Shown: positions 25,273 to 32,596 of the stretch, piece after piece
Position numbering within the stretch: the first letter of the stretch is position 1
Layout: every line of letters starts with the position of its first letter
Assembly (NCBI GenBank): GCA_964577055.1
Contig: CAZNWC010000013.1
Location: forward strand, 9,639-73,638
Direction: 5' to 3'
Origin: PNNG01 sp964577055
GTDB lineage: Bacteria; Bacteroidota; Bacteroidia; UBA7662
DNA: 64,000 nucleotides
Notes under the pieces: model-generated
The model's input: only the letters and a program-made list of their open reading frames with translations
Databases searched by the model: none
What the model was told of the DNA's origin: nothing
Position numbers and translations under genes: made by a program

Positions 25273-26193
25273 TTATGCTACATCCAGCTTCCAAACAATG
25301 GTTTTACGATCATCGCCAACAGACCAAAGCCGCGCTGTGTTGGCCGACCAAGCCAGTTTATTTACTGAATGACTGTGGGCTTGGCCTGGAAATTTCTCAT
25401 AATCGACCACCTTCAAAAGTTCAAGGGTTTTGGCATCCCAAAACTTGATGGCCTTGTCGCGCCCAGCGCTGGCCACGATGCCAAGTTCGGGCAAGTGCAA
25501 AAGGTGGTTGATGGTAAACAAATGTGCTGGAATTTTCTCGAGGAGTTTGCCCGAACTGGTTTCCCAAACAGCTAAGTGGGCATCGCGCGAGCCGCTGAGC
25601 AAATATTTCCCCCCTGCCAGCCACAACAAACTGAATACTGAGTTGCTGTGCCCTTGCAATGTCATGATTTCTTTTCCTTGAAGATCGAGCAACCGAATGC
25701 TTTGGTCGCTGCTGCCCACAGCCAAAAGCGCTTCGGTAGGATGGATCGCCAAAGTGCGCAAGGCTGCACCTGCGGCCTGCACATGAAAATCGAGCAGCAA
25801 ATCTTGCGCGCCTTCCTGGCTCCAACGGCTGAGCATGCCGTCGCCATGGGTGATGAACAAGTGCTTGTCAAGCCAAGCCATCGCAAACAATGGGGCAGGA
25901 TTGCGCCGGTAAAGATGGAGCTCCTGGTTTTTCTCCAAATCTATGAGGTGCAGTCCTCCAGTATGCGTACCCAACAACAACGCCCGACCCTGTGGCCAAT
26001 GCAGCATGCAGTAAATATTGTCGGCAACACGTGCAGCCAAGGTAGCATCGGTGCTTTCCGCCAGGCGCCAGTGCGCAACCATGCCATCTCCACCAGCCGT
26101 GAAAAAATCTGTCCCATTGGTGTCGCCTAAGAGGCTATACAGACAATCTTTATGGCCAATCAATCTATGTTCGGGGGTAATTCGTATTTTCAT
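25273..26193 (-). CDS. WD40-repeat protein
   Basis: This 306-residue protein is made entirely of WD40-type beta-propeller repeats. About seven blades can be counted from motifs such as LIGHKDCLYSLL, GGDGMVAHW, GSSDQSIRLLDLQG, LQGHSNSVFSLLW, GSRDAHLAVWET, SAGRDKAIKFWDAKT and GDDRKTIVWKLDVA. It has no signal peptide and is probably a cytoplasmic scaffold; the partner is unknown. It is divergent from the phosphopantetheinyl transferase gene, with only 24 nt between the two starts, so their promoters must overlap. The broken sensor gene lies downstream on the same strand. Confidence 0.88.
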   Translation of the reverse strand: MKIRITPEHRLIGHKDCLYSLLGDTNGTDFFTAGGDGMVAHWRLAESTDATLAARVADNIYCMLHWPQGRALLLGTHTGGLHLIDLEKNQELHLYRRNPAPLFAMAWLDKHLFITHGDGMLSRWSQEGAQDLLLDFHVQAAGAALRTLAIHPTEALLAVGSSDQSIRLLDLQGKEIMTLQGHSNSVFSLLWLAGGKYLLSGSRDAHLAVWETSSGKLLEKIPAHLFTINHLLHLPELGIVASAGRDKAIKFWDAKTLELLKVVDYEKFPGQAHSHSVNKLAWSANTARLWSVGDDRKTIVWKLDVA

Positions 26194-26217
26194 CTGTTAT
26201 CTTTACCGCTTCATCTT

Positions 26218-26844
26218 ATGCCCTTTGTCCATACCCTTGCGTTTGAGCCAACCGGCGAGTTGGTTGTTTGGCAAATCCAAGAAACCCCTGCCTGGTTTAT
26301 CGATCAACTGAGTTTGTCGAAGGAGCTGTGGCATGAATTCCACCAAATTACGGCACAATCGGTTCGCTTGCAATGGCTGGCCAGCCGATTTGCCCTGCAG
26401 CAAGTCGCCAAAGCGCGCGACTTGGACATCCACAAAGATCATTTCGGAAAACCACATTTGGTGAACGACAGTCGATTTATTTCCATCAGCCATTGCCAAG
26501 GCTATGCCGCAGCCATTGCTTGTGAAGCGCCTGTGGGGGTAGATGTAGAAGTGGTGAGCAATCGGGTACAGCGTATCAAAGACCGTTTTTTATCGGCAAC
26601 CGAGCAGGCTTTGCTGGGTCAAACCGATGCAGCGCTGATGTTGGCTTGGAGCGCCAAAGAATCGGTTTACAAAATGCACGGCGAAAAAAAGCTCCTTTTC
26701 AAAGAGCAAATAGTCATTGAAAAAAACGATCCCGAGGAGGGCTTGCTGCATGTGCGGTTGTACCTGCCATCTGTAGAACAATTGTTGCGGGTACGTTATC
26801 AATTTGTGCATGATTGTATTTTGAGTTGGGTGGTGTTGGATTGA
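26218..26844 (+). CDS. 4'-phosphopantetheinyl transferase (Sfp/AcpT-type)
   Basis: This 208-residue enzyme transfers phosphopantetheine from coenzyme A to carrier proteins. The superfamily motifs are present: PVGVDVEVVSNRVQRIKDRF with the Mg-binding Asp and Glu of GVDVE, and LMLAWSAKESVYKMHGEK with the WSAKES..K core. Upstream, FGKPHLVNDSRFISISHCQG matches the usual GKP...SISH motif. I chose the ATG at 26218 (MPFVHTLAFEP) because the upstream in-frame ATG at 26152 lies inside the divergent WD40 gene. A promoter-like TATCTTTA lies at 26199-26206. The carrier target, fatty-acid ACP or a secondary pathway, is not shown. Confidence 0.88.
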   Translation: MPFVHTLAFEPTGELVVWQIQETPAWFIDQLSLSKELWHEFHQITAQSVRLQWLASRFALQQVAKARDLDIHKDHFGKPHLVNDSRFISISHCQGYAAAIACEAPVGVDVEVVSNRVQRIKDRFLSATEQALLGQTDAALMLAWSAKESVYKMHGEKKLLFKEQIVIEKNDPEEGLLHVRLYLPSVEQLLRVRYQFVHDCILSWVVLD

Positions 26845-26859
26845 GTGATACATTGGTCT

Positions 26860-27471
26860 ATGCGTATATTTTTATTTCCTTTTTGGGTAGTGACAAGCGT
26901 TCTGGTAACTCTTTCTTGCAACCCCTGTGGAACTACCGAGCCCAATGACATTGAGCTGCGGCTGGATGCTTTAAGCAGCCGTGTTTTTGCCAAGTCAACC
27001 AACAACCAGTATCACGGCTTTTACGGTCCAAACGATACCATCGACCTTGACAGCATTACGGAATGGTATGTGCAGCTCACCGCAACCGGGCCACAAATTG
27101 CACAGGAATCAAAATCCCAATGGAGCTTTTTTCCAAAAGCCGTAGCCTGTGAGCCTGTACCTCCTCGTGTTTTTACGCGGCAAACGGGCAAGGGAATACT
27201 GGTTTTTACATCGGGCACATTGAACGCTTTGTATCCCGCTGGAACCACCATCACTGAGCTGTTTTATACCAGTCCTAGGCCGAACGAAGGCTGGAGGTTG
27301 GATACGGAAATTGCCGAACACGGCTTGGCGCGATTGGTGAATGGTGAATGGAGTCCACTGAGCTACTTTTTACGCACCACGCCTAACCCGGGCGCTATCA
27401 GCCAATTTACCTTTGAACTGTATATCGACAACGATACGTTGCGGTCGGTGACGCCTTTTATTCGCTTTTGA
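26860..27471 (+). CDS. Hypothetical lipoprotein
   Basis: This 203-residue protein has a type II signal peptide ending in a lipobox (SVLVTLSC, Cys about residue 20). It should therefore be lipid-anchored in the outer or inner membrane. The mature part has no recognised domain; it is rich in short beta-like segments (TEWYVQLTATG, LVFTSGTLNALYPAG, FTFELYIDNDTLRSV). Start choice: the ATG at 26860 (MRIFLFPF) gives a standard signal peptide, while an in-frame ATG at 26845 adds five residues. It follows the transferase gene closely. It overlaps the convergent cutC gene by 14 nt. Confidence 0.7.
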   Translation: MRIFLFPFWVVTSVLVTLSCNPCGTTEPNDIELRLDALSSRVFAKSTNNQYHGFYGPNDTIDLDSITEWYVQLTATGPQIAQESKSQWSFFPKAVACEPVPPRVFTRQTGKGILVFTSGTLNALYPAGTTITELFYTSPRPNEGWRLDTEIAEHGLARLVNGEWSPLSYFLRTTPNPGAISQFTFELYIDNDTLRSVTPFIRF

Positions 27472-28141
27472 ACGAGGCTGAAATCTCCTTTAACCGGCCG
27501 ATTTCGGTAGCGTCTATTTTTTGATGGACATTAATGGCTGCGCTGTGCAGGTCAAAATCGCTGGCACCATCGAGTAATTCTTCCAGGTTGGTGCTGCGAA
27601 TACCGCCACCGGCCAAAATACGCAACCTGCCCGCAGCCTGTTGTGCATATTCCAACAGTTTGGCTTTGCCAGCCAGTGCTGTGGTAGTACTGCCCGATGT
27701 CAAAATGTTGCTGCAACCATACTCTACCAGTTTTTCAATCGCAGGCAATGGCTCATGCAGTTGGTCAAAAGCCCGGTGAAAGGTCCATGCACCACCATCG
27801 GCTGCGGTAGCCAAGGTTTCAAGTGCCCATTCGTCTAAGTGGCCTTTGCTGTCGAGCACACCCCACACCCAGCCATCGGCACCGGCAGCGGCAAAATCGC
27901 GCACCGAGCTAGCCATTTTCCGAACGGTAAACCTATCGTAGACAAACGCTCCGGCTTGTGGGCGAATCATCACCAAAACCGGCACGCTTAAGGGGCGCCG
28001 CAAACTTTCGAAGCTGACCAAATCAGGTGTGAGGCCACCCACGGCATAATCGCGGCAGTATTCCAATCGGTCGGCTCCGGCTTCGTTGGCAAGGCGGAGG
28101 TCGGAAGGCTGGAAGCAGGCTATTTCGAGAAGGCGTGGCAT
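27458..28141 (-). CDS. cutC: CutC-family protein (copper homeostasis CutC)
   Basis: This 227-residue TIM-barrel protein belongs to the CutC family, historically linked to copper tolerance although its biochemical activity is not settled. The family start LLEIACFQPSDLRLANEAGADRLEYC is split here as LEIACFQ..., then GADRLEYCRDYAVGGLTPD. VPVLVMIRPQAGAFVY, TFHRAFDQLHEP and ILAGGGIRSTNLEELL follow, all typical of CutC. I chose the start at 28141 (MPRLLEIACF) because a TAAATTTG element lies 12 nt upstream. An in-frame ATG 15 codons earlier would begin upstream of this promoter element. Confidence 0.9.
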   Translation of the reverse strand: MPRLLEIACFQPSDLRLANEAGADRLEYCRDYAVGGLTPDLVSFESLRRPLSVPVLVMIRPQAGAFVYDRFTVRKMASSVRDFAAAGADGWVWGVLDSKGHLDEWALETLATAADGGAWTFHRAFDQLHEPLPAIEKLVEYGCSNILTSGSTTTALAGKAKLLEYAQQAAGRLRILAGGGIRSTNLEELLDGASDFDLHSAAINVHQKIDATEIGRLKEISASFKSE

Positions 28142-28153
28142 GGTAGGATGGGA

Positions 28154-28161
28154 CAAATTTA
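28154..28161 (-). promoter_or_regulatory. -7 element of cutC
   Basis: TAAATTTG on the minus strand lies 12 nt upstream of the cutC ATG at 28141. Confidence 0.45.
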
Positions 28162-28316
28162 CATTGTATCGGCTCTCTGAAGGCACTCAACAGGAAAACC
28201 CGCAAAGGCTTGGTGGGTTTTGAAGCACAGCAAGGTTCGGCAGGATGATGTTCGTATCAGCTCGCTGCTGGCACTGCTGCTTCGACTTTCAAAAGCAGGC
28301 GCTGCGTTTTTCGTTA

Positions 28317-28868
28317 TCAGCCCTCTTGTCCGAATTTCTCACGGTACATATCGAGTGCATCTTCCAAGATTAGGATCGCCATATTGCGGTCGAGGAAATC
28401 TTCTACAATCACTGCTTTGTGTTCAAGCTTTTTGTAATCTTCAAAAAAGTTGCGCATCTCGCTGATGAAATGGCGGGGCAACTCCTTGATGTCATTGTAG
28501 TGATTGACACTTGGATCGCCGGCAGCCACGGCAATAAGTTTGTCGTCGGCTTCCCCTTGGTCTAACATCCGCATCACACCAATGACTTTGGCAGGCACAA
28601 TACAAAGTGGCTGCACATCAATTTGGGAGAGAATGAGGATGTCGAGAGGATCGTGGTCATCGCAAAAGGTCTGGGGAATGAAGCCGTAATTCGCGGGATA
28701 ATACACCGATGAATACAGCACGCGGTCGAGCCAGAGCATACCGCTGTCTTTGTCGAGTTCGTATTTGGCGCGGCTTCCTTTTGGAATTTCGATGATGCCG
28801 TTGATGAGTCCTTTGGGGTTGTAGTCGGTGGCACCATGGTGCCAGGGGTTAAAGCGTCGATGTTTCAT
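28317..28868 (-). CDS. ppa: Inorganic pyrophosphatase, soluble family I
   Basis: This 183-residue cytosolic enzyme hydrolyses pyrophosphate released by biosynthetic reactions. The family I motifs are clear: IIEIPKGSRAKYELDKD, YPANYGFIPQTFCDDHDPLD with the DDHDPLD metal site, and GEADDKLIAVAAGDP. FEDYKKLEHKAV is typical of the C-terminal part. The ATG at 28868 (MKHRRFNPWHHG) gives the normal length. The reading frame continues open upstream only through the assembly gap, which is an artefact. A TAATTTTG element lies 12 nt upstream. Confidence 0.94.
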   Translation of the reverse strand: MKHRRFNPWHHGATDYNPKGLINGIIEIPKGSRAKYELDKDSGMLWLDRVLYSSVYYPANYGFIPQTFCDDHDPLDILILSQIDVQPLCIVPAKVIGVMRMLDQGEADDKLIAVAAGDPSVNHYNDIKELPRHFISEMRNFFEDYKKLEHKAVIVEDFLDRNMAILILEDALDMYREKFGQEG

Positions 28869-28880
28869 AATACAATGGCA

Positions 28881-28888
28881 CAAAATTA
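28881..28888 (-). promoter_or_regulatory. -7 element of ppa
   Basis: TAATTTTG on the minus strand lies 12 nt upstream of the ppa start codon. Confidence 0.4.
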
Positions 28889-28934
28889 AATCATCTATGG
28901 TGTGCCCACCGACATTTTCGACGAATGCGGCAAA

Positions 28935-29034
28935 NNNNNNNNNNNNNNNNNNNNNNNNNNNNNNNNNNNNNNNNNNNNNNNNNNNNNNNNNNNNNNNNNN
29001 NNNNNNNNNNNNNNNNNNNNNNNNNNNNNNNNNN
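28935..29034. other. Assembly gap of 100 N
   Basis: Exactly 100 undetermined bases, the conventional scaffold gap of unknown true size. It cuts off the 5' part of the SRPBCC-like gene to its right. Confidence 0.99.
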
Positions 29035-29349
29035 GAACAACCTGGCGCGGCCGTATGGATTGAGCTCGATTTTTTGCTTTTCAGGCAACTCTGGAAGAGC
29101 CGCATTGTGGCGCGTACCGAAAGCGATACCTTTTTGAGTTTTACCGATGCCGGGGAACAGTTGCCTTTTTTCCTGCGCACGTGGGAACATGAGCACCGCC
29201 TCGAAGCCTTACCTATTGGGCGTACACGCATTACCGACCGGCTCACCTTTACCACCCCATGGTGGTTGCCCGATTGGTTGGCACGCCTCATCTTCAAAGG
29301 CCTCATGGCCTATCGCCAACCCATCTACAGGCGGGTATTTGGCAGATAA
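29035..29349 (+). CDS. SRPBCC (START-like) family protein, 5' part lost in the assembly gap
   Basis: The visible 104 codons end with a normal stop at 29347-29349. The sequence FFLRTWEHEHRLEALP, then TRITDRLTFTTPWWLPDWLA and LMAYRQPIYRRVFGR, matches the C-terminal half of SRPBCC ligand-binding proteins, where WxHxH and a D..xYxxP segment are typical. The family is usually about 150 residues, so about a third is missing. Ligand and role are unknown. In many Bacteroidota such proteins lie beside carotenoid or photolyase genes, and here the carotenoid cluster follows, but a functional link is inference. Confidence 0.65.
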   Translation, partial: EQPGAAVWIELDFLLFRQLWKSRIVARTESDTFLSFTDAGEQLPFFLRTWEHEHRLEALPIGRTRITDRLTFTTPWWLPDWLARLIFKGLMAYRQPIYRRVFGR

Positions 29350-29355
29350 ATTAGA

Positions 29356-29386
29356 TGTTTAATAATTTTAACAAAAAAGTTAAACA
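29356..29386. promoter_or_regulatory. Operator-like palindrome 1 upstream of the carotenoid cluster sigma factor
   Basis: TGTTTAAT and GTTAAACA form a dyad separated by 15 nt, 31 bp overall. It is the most distal of three similar elements. Confidence 0.6.
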
Positions 29387-29479
29387 AAATACGGAGTGGA
29401 AAATAGGCGGTTTCAGTCCCGCCTTTTGCGCGTTTAGACCGCTAAAATGCATTTTCAGTTGATATTCGGATAATTAGGT

Positions 29480-29509
29480 TGTTTAACGTTTAGAGAAAAA
29501 GATTAAACA
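29480..29509. promoter_or_regulatory. Operator-like palindrome 2
   Basis: TGTTTAAC and ATTAAACA are separated by 14 nt, the same architecture as elements 1 and 3. Confidence 0.6.
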
Positions 29510-29543
29510 AAGGCTTGGAAGTTTGGAAGTCCATGCGTACGTT

Positions 29544-29574
29544 TGTTTAACATTCATCGCTAAAAGGTTAAACA
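29544..29574. promoter_or_regulatory. Operator-like palindrome 3, abutting the sigma factor start codon
   Basis: TGTTTAAC and GTTAAACA are perfect inverted half-sites separated by 15 nt. The right half-site ends directly before the ATG at 29575, so a bound protein or RNA stem would cover the translation start region. Confidence 0.65.
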
Positions 29575-30102
29575 ATGAAGCCGACCACATTTACCCACAA
29601 AGTCAAAGAGCATGCAGTAGCGCTCAAAGCCTACGCCCTGTATCTCACCCAAGACCGTGAGGATGCAAACGACCTGCTTCAGGAAACCTTTCTGAAGGCT
29701 TTCTCGAATTACACCAAGTTCACTGAGGATACCAACCTCAAAGGATGGTTGTATACCATCATGAAGAATACCTTCATCAACAACTACCGCCGCAAGGTAA
29801 AGCGGAATACTTTCCTCGACTCAACCGACAATGAATATTACCTCAACAGCATGAACCATTCAGACGTGAATGCTGGCGAGAAAAAAATGGCCATGGACGA
29901 TATGCAAGCTGCCATCGCCAAACTCCCATACGAATTGCGCGAAGCCTTTATGATGAACTTCCGCGGATACAAATACCAGGAAATTGCCGATCACTTTGGT
30001 ATCCCCATTGGTACCGTAAAGACGCGCATCCACTTGGCCCGTCAGGTTTTGAAGAAAAAGCTCAAAGTTTACGGCGATATGTACGGCATGCACGCAGCAT
30101 AA
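29575..30102 (+). CDS. ECF-type RNA polymerase sigma factor at the head of the carotenoid cluster
   Basis: This 175-residue sigma-70 family factor has region 2 (LKAYALYLTQDREDANDLLQ, with LQETFLKAF and LKGWLYTIMKNTFINNYRR) and region 4 (LPYELREAFMMNFRGYKYQE, then IADHFGIPIGTVKTRIHLAR, a helix-turn-helix). No anti-sigma gene is adjacent. Three TGTTTAA/TTAAACA palindromes precede it and a terminator follows, so it may be made from its own regulated unit and then drive the carotenoid genes. That regulatory role is inferred from position; ECF control of carotenoids is known in other bacteria. Confidence 0.9.
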   Translation: MKPTTFTHKVKEHAVALKAYALYLTQDREDANDLLQETFLKAFSNYTKFTEDTNLKGWLYTIMKNTFINNYRRKVKRNTFLDSTDNEYYLNSMNHSDVNAGEKKMAMDDMQAAIAKLPYELREAFMMNFRGYKYQEIADHFGIPIGTVKTRIHLARQVLKKKLKVYGDMYGMHAA

Positions 30103-30124
30103 ATTAAAAAAATCGTAATATTAT

Positions 30125-30156
30125 AGAGGAAAGCCAAACCAAGCTTTCCTCTTTTT
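30125..30156 (+). terminator. Terminator between the sigma factor and crtI
   Basis: A 10-bp perfect stem AGAGGAAAGC/GCTTTCCTCT with an 8-nt loop is followed by a T run. crtI would need its own promoter or readthrough. Confidence 0.85.
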
Positions 30157-30179
30157 GTTGGTAGGGTATTGCTTTAGTT

Positions 30180-31661
30180 ATGTCTTCTAAGAAAGTTGTT
30201 GTGATTGGGTCGGGATTCGCCGGCTTGTCTGCTGCCACCACCCTGGCCGATAAAGGGTACCAAGTAACCCTGCTCGAAAAAAACAGTACGCCGGGTGGTC
30301 GCGCCCGCGTGTTTGATGCCGAGGGTTATAAATTCGACATGGGTCCTTCGTGGTATTGGATGCCGGATGTGTTCGAGGCTTATTTCGAGCGTTTTGGCAA
30401 AAAGGTGTCTGATTATTACGAGCTCATCCGATTGGAGCCAGGTTACACCATTGTGTTCGGCGAAAACGACCGCATGACGGTTCCCGGCAATATGGCTGGC
30501 ATTGAGGCAATGTTCGAAAGTTACGAGCCCGGTTCGGCTGAACGCCTTCGGGCATTCATGAAGCAAGCCGCTTACAAATACGAAGTGGGCATCAACAACC
30601 TGGTATACAAGCCCAGCCGCAGCATATCGGAGTTCACTTCGCCCAAGTTGTTGTTCGACATGCTCCGCATGGATATTTTCCAGAGCATGAGCAAACACGT
30701 ACGCAAGTACTTCAAGCATCCCAAGCTCATCAAACTCATGGAGTTTCCGGTGTTGTTTTTGGGTGCTACCCCGCAAAATACCCCGGCCTTGTACAGCCTG
30801 ATGAATTATGCCGATTTATCGCTGGGTACTTGGTATCCGCAGGGCGGCATGTTCGAAATTGTGAATGCTTTTGTGAGCTTGGCCGAAGAAAAGGGCGTGC
30901 AAATCGTTTACAATGCCGAAGTAACCGCCATCGACGCCCAAGGCCGTTTGGCCAACAAGGTGCGTTCAACCGCCGGCGATTTTGAGGCGGATATCGTGGT
31001 AGCAGGGGCCGATTACCACCACATCGACCAAAAAGTGCTGAAGCCCGAACACCGCAATTATTCCGCTGATTACTGGAAAAAGCGCACGATGGCCCCATCG
31101 AGCTTGCTCTTTTATCTGGGGTTGAACAAAAAGTTAGAAGGACTTACGCACCACACCTTGTTTTTCGACGAAGAGTTCGATCAGCACGCCCACGAAATTT
31201 ACACCGATCCGAAGTGGCCTACAAAGCCTTTATTTTATACCTCGCTCAGCTCCAAAACCGATCCCTCGGTGGCACCCGAAGGAACCGACAACCTGGTGAT
31301 TTTGGTGCCGTTGGCGCCCGATTTGGAAGATTCAGAAGAAATTCGTGAAAAATATTACCACCTAATCATGGACCGTTTTGAGCGCCTCATTGGGCAGTCG
31401 ATTCGCGATGCAGTGGTCTACAAACGCTCTTATGCGCACAACGACTTCAAAACCGACTACCATGCTTTCAGGGGAAATGCCTATGGTTTGGCCAATACTT
31501 TGTTACAAACTGCCATCCTCAAACCAGGATTAAAAAATAAAAAGCTGGATAATGTGTACTTTACAGGTCAATTGACAGTTCCTGGTCCCGGCGTGCCTCC
31601 CACTATCATATCCGGTCAAGTGATTGCCGGTGAGATTTTCAAAGAGTTCCCAAACAATTAA
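30180..31661 (+). CDS. crtI: Phytoene desaturase CrtI
   Basis: This 493-residue FAD-dependent desaturase converts colourless phytoene towards lycopene at the membrane. It opens with a Rossmann dinucleotide-binding motif VVVIGSGFAGLSAATTLADK. YKFDMGPSWYWMPDVF follows, a CrtI-type substrate region. The C-terminal carotenoid-desaturase signature is GNAYGLANTL together with NVYFTGQLTVPGPGVPPTII. It comes first after the terminator that follows the sigma factor, and crtB starts 34 nt after its stop, which is the usual crtIB pairing of Bacteroidota. Length is normal and no key motif is missing. Confidence 0.95.
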   Translation: MSSKKVVVIGSGFAGLSAATTLADKGYQVTLLEKNSTPGGRARVFDAEGYKFDMGPSWYWMPDVFEAYFERFGKKVSDYYELIRLEPGYTIVFGENDRMTVPGNMAGIEAMFESYEPGSAERLRAFMKQAAYKYEVGINNLVYKPSRSISEFTSPKLLFDMLRMDIFQSMSKHVRKYFKHPKLIKLMEFPVLFLGATPQNTPALYSLMNYADLSLGTWYPQGGMFEIVNAFVSLAEEKGVQIVYNAEVTAIDAQGRLANKVRSTAGDFEADIVVAGADYHHIDQKVLKPEHRNYSADYWKKRTMAPSSLLFYLGLNKKLEGLTHHTLFFDEEFDQHAHEIYTDPKWPTKPLFYTSLSSKTDPSVAPEGTDNLVILVPLAPDLEDSEEIREKYYHLIMDRFERLIGQSIRDAVVYKRSYAHNDFKTDYHAFRGNAYGLANTLLQTAILKPGLKNKKLDNVYFTGQLTVPGPGVPPTIISGQVIAGEIFKEFPNN

Positions 31662-31695
31662 CATAGCTGTTTGTTCCATACCTAAATCCTTGTCG

Positions 31696-32535
31696 ATGTT
31701 ATCGTTATACCGCAAAACCAATGTGGCCTGCAGTCGGCTCATTACCCGCAACTACAGCACTTCTTTCAGCATGGGCATCCTGGCTTTCGACAAGGAATAC
31801 CGTGACCCCATTTACGCGATCTATGGCTTTGTTCGGTATGCCGATGAGATTGTGGACACTTTCCATGATTTCGACAAGCGCACACTGCTCGAAGAGTTCA
31901 AGCGCGACACCTATTTGGCCATGGAACGTGGCATCAGCCTGAATCCAGTTTTGGATGCTTTTCAAGACACGGTAAAAGCTTTCAACATAGAAACCGAACT
32001 CATTGATGCTTTTTTGAAGAGCATGGAAATGGATTTGCAGGACATTGAATACGCGCAAGACAGCTACAACGAATATATTTATGGATCGGCCGAAGTCGTG
32101 GGTTTGATGTGTTTGCGTGTTTTCTGCGATGGTGACGATGAAATGTATCGCCGTCTCAAGCAGCCTGCCCGTCATTTGGGGGCTGCCTTCCAAAAGGTGA
32201 ATTTTTTGCGCGACATCAAAGACGATTACCTCACCCGTGGTCGTACCTATTTCCCGAACGTGAATTTGGGGTTGGCATTAGATGAGCAAGCCAAAGCTGA
32301 AATAGAAAAGGACATTGAAATGGACTTTGATTTGGCCTATCAGGGCATCATCCAACTGCCCAAAGGTTCACGCATTGGTGTGTTGACAGCCTATCGCTTT
32401 TACCGCAATTTGTTCAATAAAATCTGTCGGGTAAAGCCAAAAGAAATTCTCGAAACCCGTGTACGTGTTTCCAATGCCGAAAAAGCAATGCTTTTGTTGG
32501 GCTCGGTCATGTCGAACAAGCTAAACCTGCTTTAA
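31696..32535 (+). CDS. crtB: Phytoene synthase CrtB
   Basis: This 279-residue prenyl-condensing enzyme makes phytoene from two geranylgeranyl diphosphates. Both Asp-rich metal sites are present: YGFVRYADEIVDTFHDFD (DxxxD) and GAAFQKVNFLRDIKDDY (DIKDD). The latter is followed by RGRTYFPNVN, the phytoene/squalene synthase signature 2. I chose the ATG at 31696 (MLSLYRKTN) because it falls after the crtI stop; an in-frame ATG at 31624 would overlap crtI and add residues not typical of the family. It is part of the carotenoid operon. Confidence 0.95.
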   Translation: MLSLYRKTNVACSRLITRNYSTSFSMGILAFDKEYRDPIYAIYGFVRYADEIVDTFHDFDKRTLLEEFKRDTYLAMERGISLNPVLDAFQDTVKAFNIETELIDAFLKSMEMDLQDIEYAQDSYNEYIYGSAEVVGLMCLRVFCDGDDEMYRRLKQPARHLGAAFQKVNFLRDIKDDYLTRGRTYFPNVNLGLALDEQAKAEIEKDIEMDFDLAYQGIIQLPKGSRIGVLTAYRFYRNLFNKICRVKPKEILETRVRVSNAEKAMLLLGSVMSNKLNLL

Positions 32536-32549
32536 TCATCCTTGTACTG

Positions 32550-32569
32550 CTTGTTTGGCGCTAAACAAG
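32550..32569. repeat. Intercistronic palindrome between crtB and the CrtD-like gene
   Basis: CTTGTTT and AAACAAG flank a 6-nt centre GGCGCT, giving a 20-bp near-perfect dyad. It could form an RNA hairpin between the two coding regions; no T run follows, so it is not a typical terminator. Confidence 0.55.
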
Positions 32570-32596
32570 CCGCTACATTCGTAGCAGAAAGCAATT

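Noticed and set aside
28828..29349. A single open frame running through the N gap as one plus-strand gene
   Set aside because: Continuity through 100 N is an artefact. The left part is antisense to ppa upstream sequence; only the part after 29035 is supported.
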